Source of the DNA: Bradyrhizobium ottawaense
GTDB taxonomy: Bacteria; Pseudomonadota; Alphaproteobacteria; Rhizobiales; Xanthobacteraceae
Reading direction: 5' to 3'
DNA: 64,000 nucleotides
NCBI RefSeq assembly: GCF_002278135.3
Contig: NZ_CP029425.2
Location: 1,240,001-1,304,000, forward strand
In this document: one piece after another, positions 60,078-64,000 of the stretch
Position numbering within the stretch: position 1 is the first letter of the stretch
How the letters are laid out: each line of letters begins with the position of its first letter
The notes under the pieces: generated by a model
Database searches by the model: none
Seen by the model: only the letters and a program-made list of their open reading frames with translations
Told to the model about the DNA's origin: nothing
Position numbers and translations under genes: made by a program

Positions 60078-61475
60078 ATGAGCAACAAGATGTGGGGCGG
60101 CCGGTTCTCGGAACGTCCCGACGAGATCATGGAAGAGATCAACGTCTCCATCGACGTCGATCGTCACCTCTTCGCCCAGGACATTGCCGCGTCCAAGGCC
60201 CACGCTGCGATGCTTGCCAGCCAGGGCATCATCACGGGCTCTGATGCGAAAAATATCGGCAAGGGTCTAGACACGATTTTGTCAGAGATCGGCAAGGGCG
60301 GCTTCGAGTTCAAGCGCGCGCTCGAGGACATCCATATGAATGTCGAGAGCCGCTTGTCCGAGCTGATCGGCCCCGCCGCCGGCCGCCTGCACACCGCGCG
60401 CTCGCGCAACGACCAGGTCGCGACCGATTTCCGTCTCTATGTCCGCGATGTTCTCGACGAGACCGACGCGGCGCTCGCCGCGTTCCAGGCCGCGCTGGTC
60501 AATCGCGCGCTGGAGCATGCCGCCACCGTGATGCCCGGCTTCACCCATCTGCAGACCGCGCAGCCCGTGACCTTCGGCCATCATCTGCTCGCCTATGTCG
60601 AGATGGCCGCGCGCGATCGCGGCCGTTTCCAGGATGCGCGCAAGCGGCTCAATGAATCCCCGCTCGGCGCCGCCGCGCTGGCCGGCACCTCGTTCCCGAT
60701 CGACCGCCACGCCACCGCGAAGGCGCTTGGCTTCGACCGTCCGATGGCGAACTCGCTCGATGCCGTCTCCGACCGCGACTTCGTGCTGGAGACATTGTCG
60801 GCCGCCTCGATCTGTGCCGTCCACATGTCGCGCTTTGCCGAGGAGATCGTGATCTGGACCTCGCCGCTGGTCGGCATGATCCGGCTCAGCGACAAGTTCA
60901 CCACTGGGTCCTCGATCATGCCGCAGAAGCGCAATCCGGATGCCGCCGAGCTGGTGCGCGCCAAGACCGGCCGCGTCATCGGCGCGCTCAACGGTCTCCT
61001 GATCGTGATGAAGGGCCTGCCGCTCGCCTATCAAAAGGACATGCAGGAGGACAAGCAGGGCGCCATGGAGGGCTTTGCCGCGCTGTCGCTGGCGATCCGC
61101 GCCATGACCGGCATGGTCCGCGACCTCGTGCCTGACGAAGCCAAGATGAAGCTTGCTGCGGGCGAGGGCTATGCCACCGCGACCGACCTTGCCGACTGGC
61201 TGGTGCGGACGCTGAAAATGCCGTTCCGTGAAGCCCATCACGTCACCGGCCGCATCGTCGCCAAGGCCGCCGAGGGCGGCGTCGCGCTGCACGAGCTGCC
61301 GCTCAAGGAGATGCAGGCGATCGAGCCGAAAATCACCAAGGACGTGCTCGGCGTGCTCTCGGTCGAATCGTCGGTGAAGAGCCGCACCAGCTTCGGCGGC
61401 ACCGCGCCGAAGAACGTGGCGTCGCAGGCCAAGGCCTGGGCGAAGCGGCTGGAAAAAGAGCGAAAATTGGGCTGA
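60078..61475 (+). CDS. argH: Argininosuccinate lyase
   Basis: 465 residues, the last enzyme of arginine synthesis, cleaving argininosuccinate to arginine and fumarate. '[27 protein letters not shown]' is the typical start, '[20 protein letters not shown]' and '[20 protein letters not shown]' line the active site, and '[18 protein letters not shown]' (from residue 277) is the fumarase/aspartase superfamily signature. AGCAGGGGA precedes the ATG. The lptM and lysA genes follow in the same direction. Confidence 0.97.
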   Translation: MSNKMWGGRFSERPDEIMEEINVSIDVDRHLFAQDIAASKAHAAMLASQGIITGSDAKNIGKGLDTILSEIGKGGFEFKRALEDIHMNVESRLSELIGPAAGRLHTARSRNDQVATDFRLYVRDVLDETDAALAAFQAALVNRALEHAATVMPGFTHLQTAQPVTFGHHLLAYVEMAARDRGRFQDARKRLNESPLGAAALAGTSFPIDRHATAKALGFDRPMANSLDAVSDRDFVLETLSAASICAVHMSRFAEEIVIWTSPLVGMIRLSDKFTTGSSIMPQKRNPDAAELVRAKTGRVIGALNGLLIVMKGLPLAYQKDMQEDKQGAMEGFAALSLAIRAMTGMVRDLVPDEAKMKLAAGEGYATATDLADWLVRTLKMPFREAHHVTGRIVAKAAEGGVALHELPLKEMQAIEPKITKDVLGVLSVESSVKSRTSFGGTAPKNVASQAKAWAKRLEKERKLG

Positions 61476-61569
61476 GGGGCAAAATTTCGCTTATGTTTCA
61501 TGGTCATCCGGCTCTCGCCAGAGCGCGCCAATCTCTGTATGGTGCGCCCCGCGTAGTGGGGATTTCGTC

Positions 61570-61860
61570 GTGACGTCAAAGTTTCGCCCGGCCGGCTCGG
61601 GGTGGGCCATCATTGTCTTGAGCCTGACGGCGCTTGCGCTTGCCGGCTGCGGCCGCAAGGGCCCGCTGGATTTGCCGCCGACCGCCAACGCGCCCACGGC
61701 CAACGGTGCTGCGCCAACCGACACCGAGACCGAGGCCCAGAGGACGCCGAGCGTGTTCAATCCCACCTACGGTGCGGATGCCGCGCCCGCGGCGGCCAAG
61801 GGCAGGAAGAAACCGTTCATTCTCGATCCGCTCCTGGACGAACCTCCCGGCAAGAAATAA
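61570..61860 (+). CDS. lptM: LptM-type small lipoprotein
   Basis: 96 residues. The N-terminal hydrophobic stretch ends in the lipobox 'LAGCGRKGPLDLPP', the conserved LptM motif (Cys about residue 28). The tail is Ala/Pro/Thr-rich and ends 'KKPFILDPLLDEPPGKK', as in alphaproteobacterial members. LptM assists assembly of the LptDE lipopolysaccharide translocon in enterobacteria. It starts at GTG. It lies between argH and lysA, and the lptM-lysA linkage is common. Confidence 0.85.
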   Translation: MTSKFRPAGSGWAIIVLSLTALALAGCGRKGPLDLPPTANAPTANGAAPTDTETEAQRTPSVFNPTYGADAAPAAAKGRKKPFILDPLLDEPPGKK

Positions 61861-61883
61861 GCCGGGACAACCGAGCCTGCGTC

Positions 61884-63149
61884 ATGAACCATTTCGACTA
61901 TCGCAACGGCGTGCTGCACGCCGAGGCGGTGAACCTGTCCGAGCTGGCCGCAACCGTCGGCACGCCGTTCTATTGCTATTCGACCGCGACGCTGGAGCGG
62001 CACTATCGCGTCTTCACCGAGGCCTTCGCCGGCGAGAAGGTGCTGGTCTGCTACGCCATGAAGGCGAACTCGAACCAGTCGGTGCTGCGCACGCTGGCCA
62101 AGCTGGGCGCCGGCGCCGACGTTGTCTCCGGTGGTGAATTGAAGCGCGCGCTGGCCGCCGGCATTCCGCCGAATAAGATCCTGTTCTCCGGTGTCGGCAA
62201 GACCGAACAAGAGCTGCGCGCCGCGCTCGCCGCCGACATCCTCTGTCTCAACGTCGAATCCGAGCCCGAGCTCGAGCTGCTGTCGCGCCTGGCGACCGAG
62301 ACGGGCAAGACCGCGCGCATCTCGCTCCGCGTCAATCCCGATGTCGACGCCGGCACCCACGCCAAGATTTCCACCGGCAAGTCCGAGAACAAGTTCGGCA
62401 TCCCGATCGTGCATGCGCGAGAGGTCTATGCCCGCGCCGCCAAGCTCCCGGGCATCGAGGTAACAGGCACCGACGTGCACATCGGCAGCCAGATCACCGA
62501 CCTCTCCGGCATGGAGACCGCCTTCCGCATCCTCTCCGAATTCGTGCAGACGCTGCGCGCCGACGGCCACAACATCTCCCATGTCGATTTCGGCGGCGGC
62601 CTCGGCATTCCCTATTACATGGACCGCGAGGCGCCGCCGGCGCCGGCGGCCTATGCCGCCATGGTCAAGCGCGTCAGCCACAATCTCGGCTGCACGCTGA
62701 TGTTCGAGCCGGGCCGCATGATCGTCGGCAATGCCGGCATCCTGGTCGCCAAGGTGATCTATGTGAAGCACGGCGACGGCAAGAATTTCGTCATCATCGA
62801 CGCCGCCATGAACGACCTCATTCGCCCGACGCTGTACGAGGCACATCACGACATCCTGCCGGTGAAGCAGCCCGCCAAGGGCGCGGCCACCATCATGGCC
62901 GATGTCGTCGGCCCGGTCTGCGAGACCGGCGACTATCTCGCACTCGACCGCACGCTGCCGACGCCCGCGCCCGGCGATCTCATCGCCATCATGACCGCGG
63001 GCGCCTATGGCGCGGTGCAGGCCGGCACCTACAACACGCGGCCGCTGGTGCCGGAGGTGCTGGTGAAGGACGATCAGTACGCCGTGGTCCGTCCGCGCAT
63101 CGAGGTCGAGCAGCTGATCGCGATGGACACGCCGGCGCCGTGGCTGTGA
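61884..63149 (+). CDS. lysA: Diaminopimelate decarboxylase
   Basis: 421 residues of PLP fold-type III. The PLP lysine is in 'VLVCYAMKANSNQSVLRTL' (Lys60); 'GTDVHIGSQITDLSGMETAF', 'DFGGGLGIPY' and 'MFEPGRMIVGNAGILVAKVIYVK' bind the phosphate; 'VVGPVCETGDYLALDR' supplies the catalytic Cys across the dimer. It converts meso-diaminopimelate to lysine. Starts 23 bases after lptM. A hairpin follows between it and the convergent last gene. Confidence 0.97.
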   Translation: MNHFDYRNGVLHAEAVNLSELAATVGTPFYCYSTATLERHYRVFTEAFAGEKVLVCYAMKANSNQSVLRTLAKLGAGADVVSGGELKRALAAGIPPNKILFSGVGKTEQELRAALAADILCLNVESEPELELLSRLATETGKTARISLRVNPDVDAGTHAKISTGKSENKFGIPIVHAREVYARAAKLPGIEVTGTDVHIGSQITDLSGMETAFRILSEFVQTLRADGHNISHVDFGGGLGIPYYMDREAPPAPAAYAAMVKRVSHNLGCTLMFEPGRMIVGNAGILVAKVIYVKHGDGKNFVIIDAAMNDLIRPTLYEAHHDILPVKQPAKGAATIMADVVGPVCETGDYLALDRTLPTPAPGDLIAIMTAGAYGAVQAGTYNTRPLVPEVLVKDDQYAVVRPRIEVEQLIAMDTPAPWL

Positions 63150-63195
63150 GACGACGCCGGCTCAACAGCCGCGGTGTCGTCGCCGCGTAGGCGGG

Positions 63196-63226
63196 GAGTC
63201 ATAACCACAGGAAGTGGTTATGACTC
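63196..63226. terminator. Perfect 13-pair hairpin between convergent genes
   Basis: GAGTCATAACCAC and its exact complement surround an AGGAA loop, 46 bases after lysA. A further palindromic repeat-like stretch (about 63255-63305, with GGGTCCCGG) follows. There is no T tract; it may act as a bidirectional terminator or stabilise the 3' end. Confidence 0.5.
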
Positions 63227-63326
63227 GAAGCTGGTGACTCCGAGCCTTCGCCAAACACCCTCCTGTGGCTATGGGTCCCGGATCTGCGCTTCGCTTGTCC
63301 GGGACGACGAGCGGAGATTGGGATCG

Positions 63327-64000
63327 CTACTTCCCCGTCACCCCACCCTTCGCTCCACCCACCACAACGCCCGCCTTCTTCTCGATCGGCTTGATCGCCG
63401 CGGTGAAATCGGACTCGGCGCCTTCCGCGCTGATCACGGTCTCCCACAACCGCCCGACCGCGTCGGCGACCTCCATCGACAGGCCGAGCTGCTTCATCTC
63501 CTCGAGCGCCAGCCGCACGTCCTTCACCATCAACCCCGTGGCGAAGCCGAAGTCGAAGCTGCGCGGCAGCACGGCGCGCGGAAACTTGTCTCGGCTCGCG
63601 GTGTTCATGCCGGAGCCGGCATTGATGACGTCGATCATGACGGCGGGATCAAGCCCGGCCTTCACGCCCATCACGACCGCTTCCGAGGTCGCCGCGATCG
63701 CGGTGGCCGACAGGAAATTGTTGGCGAGCTTCATGGTCTGCGCCGCGCCGGGCTTCTCGCCGATGAAGAACACTTTCCCGATCACGTCGAGGGCGGGCCT
63801 GAGCAGCTCGAACTCCGCCTTCGGCCCTGACACCATCACCGCCAGCGTGCCCTTCTCGGCACCGCCGACGCCGCCGGAGACGGGGCAGTCGATCTGCACG
63901 ATGTTGCGCTTGGCGAGGAGGCCGTGAATTTTCACGGCCATCGCGGATCCGACGGTGGAGAGATCAATGAAGCGCTTTGCGCGGCTGCCCTCGATGACGC
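63327..64000 (-). CDS. 3-hydroxyisobutyrate dehydrogenase-family oxidoreductase, 5' end missing
   Basis: At least 224 residues are in the window; the N-terminal NAD(P) domain lies past the right edge. The frame stays open to 64000, with 'FIDLSTVGSAMA' before 'IVQIDCPVSGGVGGAEKGTLAVMVSG', both typical of the beta-hydroxyacid dehydrogenase family. 'GAAQTMKLANNFLSATAIAATSEAVVMG' holds the catalytic Lys. It oxidises a beta-hydroxyacid such as 3-hydroxyisobutyrate, tartronate or a relative. The C-terminus ends in an unusual Gly/Val/Lys tail 'KKAGVVVGGAKGGVTGK'. Confidence 0.85.
   Translation of the reverse strand, partial: VIEGSRAKRFIDLSTVGSAMAVKIHGLLAKRNIVQIDCPVSGGVGGAEKGTLAVMVSGPKAEFELLRPALDVIGKVFFIGEKPGAAQTMKLANNFLSATAIAATSEAVVMGVKAGLDPAVMIDVINAGSGMNTASRDKFPRAVLPRSFDFGFATGLMVKDVRLALEEMKQLGLSMEVADAVGRLWETVISAEGAESDFTAAIKPIEKKAGVVVGGAKGGVTGK

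Overview
The window is high-GC, densely coded alphaproteobacterial chromosome, most probably Bradyrhizobium (B. japonicum/diazoefficiens type). The strongest pointers are a TlpA thioredoxin next to argH-lptM-lysA, an Irr-type Fur paralogue, a Bradyrhizobium-style MddA methanethiol methyltransferase, and several dispersed palindromic repeat families that I recall from that genus. The assignment rests on recognition of sequence, not on a database search. I see no prophage, insertion sequence, integrase, CRISPR array or rRNA operon. One tRNA gene, tRNA-Leu(CAA), is present.

Region 1 to 12.1 kb carries envelope and regulatory genes: a DUF3313-like lipoprotein, a DUF2147 protein, a small unknown protein divergent from an Irr-like regulator with a perfect FNR/FixK box between them, a winged-helix/TPR regulator divergent from mddA, a GFA-family zinc protein, small secreted proteins, a LuxR-type response regulator translationally coupled to a 7TM sensor kinase, and a membrane-anchored DUF2235 hydrolase.

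Region 12.1 to 24.4 kb starts with about 0.9 kb of repeats, including a long structured element that looks non-coding. It continues with tRNA-Leu, a DsbB-like protein, an AbrB-type membrane protein, PsiF-like and other small secreted proteins, a TetR regulator with two operator-like palindromes facing two thioesterases and lrgAB, a Tat-exported DsbA-like protein, an esterase, an HtrA-like protein that has lost its catalytic triad, and a lower-GC two-gene nucleotidyltransferase cassette resembling a toxin-antitoxin module.

Region 24.4 to 31.8 kb is one probable transcription unit: an AbgB-like M20 amidohydrolase followed by a complete peptide-type ABC importer (binding protein, two permeases, two ATPases). 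From 31.9 to 42.9 kb lie a HAD hydrolase, an AraC regulator, a beta-propeller autotransporter, a Cache-PAS-GGDEF diguanylate cyclase, dodecin, a secreted GH16/GH1 beta-glucan-active pair and an HNH endonuclease.

Region 43.0 to 50.8 kb is a minus-strand catabolic-looking cluster (NHL protein, flavin monooxygenase, acyl-CoA ligase, branched-chain-type binding protein, nitronate monooxygenase) read away from a divergent LysR gene. The last 13 kb is mostly housekeeping: AlkA-type glycosylase, GluQRS, a soluble hybrid kinase, a YihY/BrkB protein, cobalamin adenosyltransferase, etfBA, 3-hydroxybutyryl-CoA dehydrogenase, tlpA, argH, lptM, lysA, and a 3-hydroxyisobutyrate-dehydrogenase-family gene cut by the right edge.
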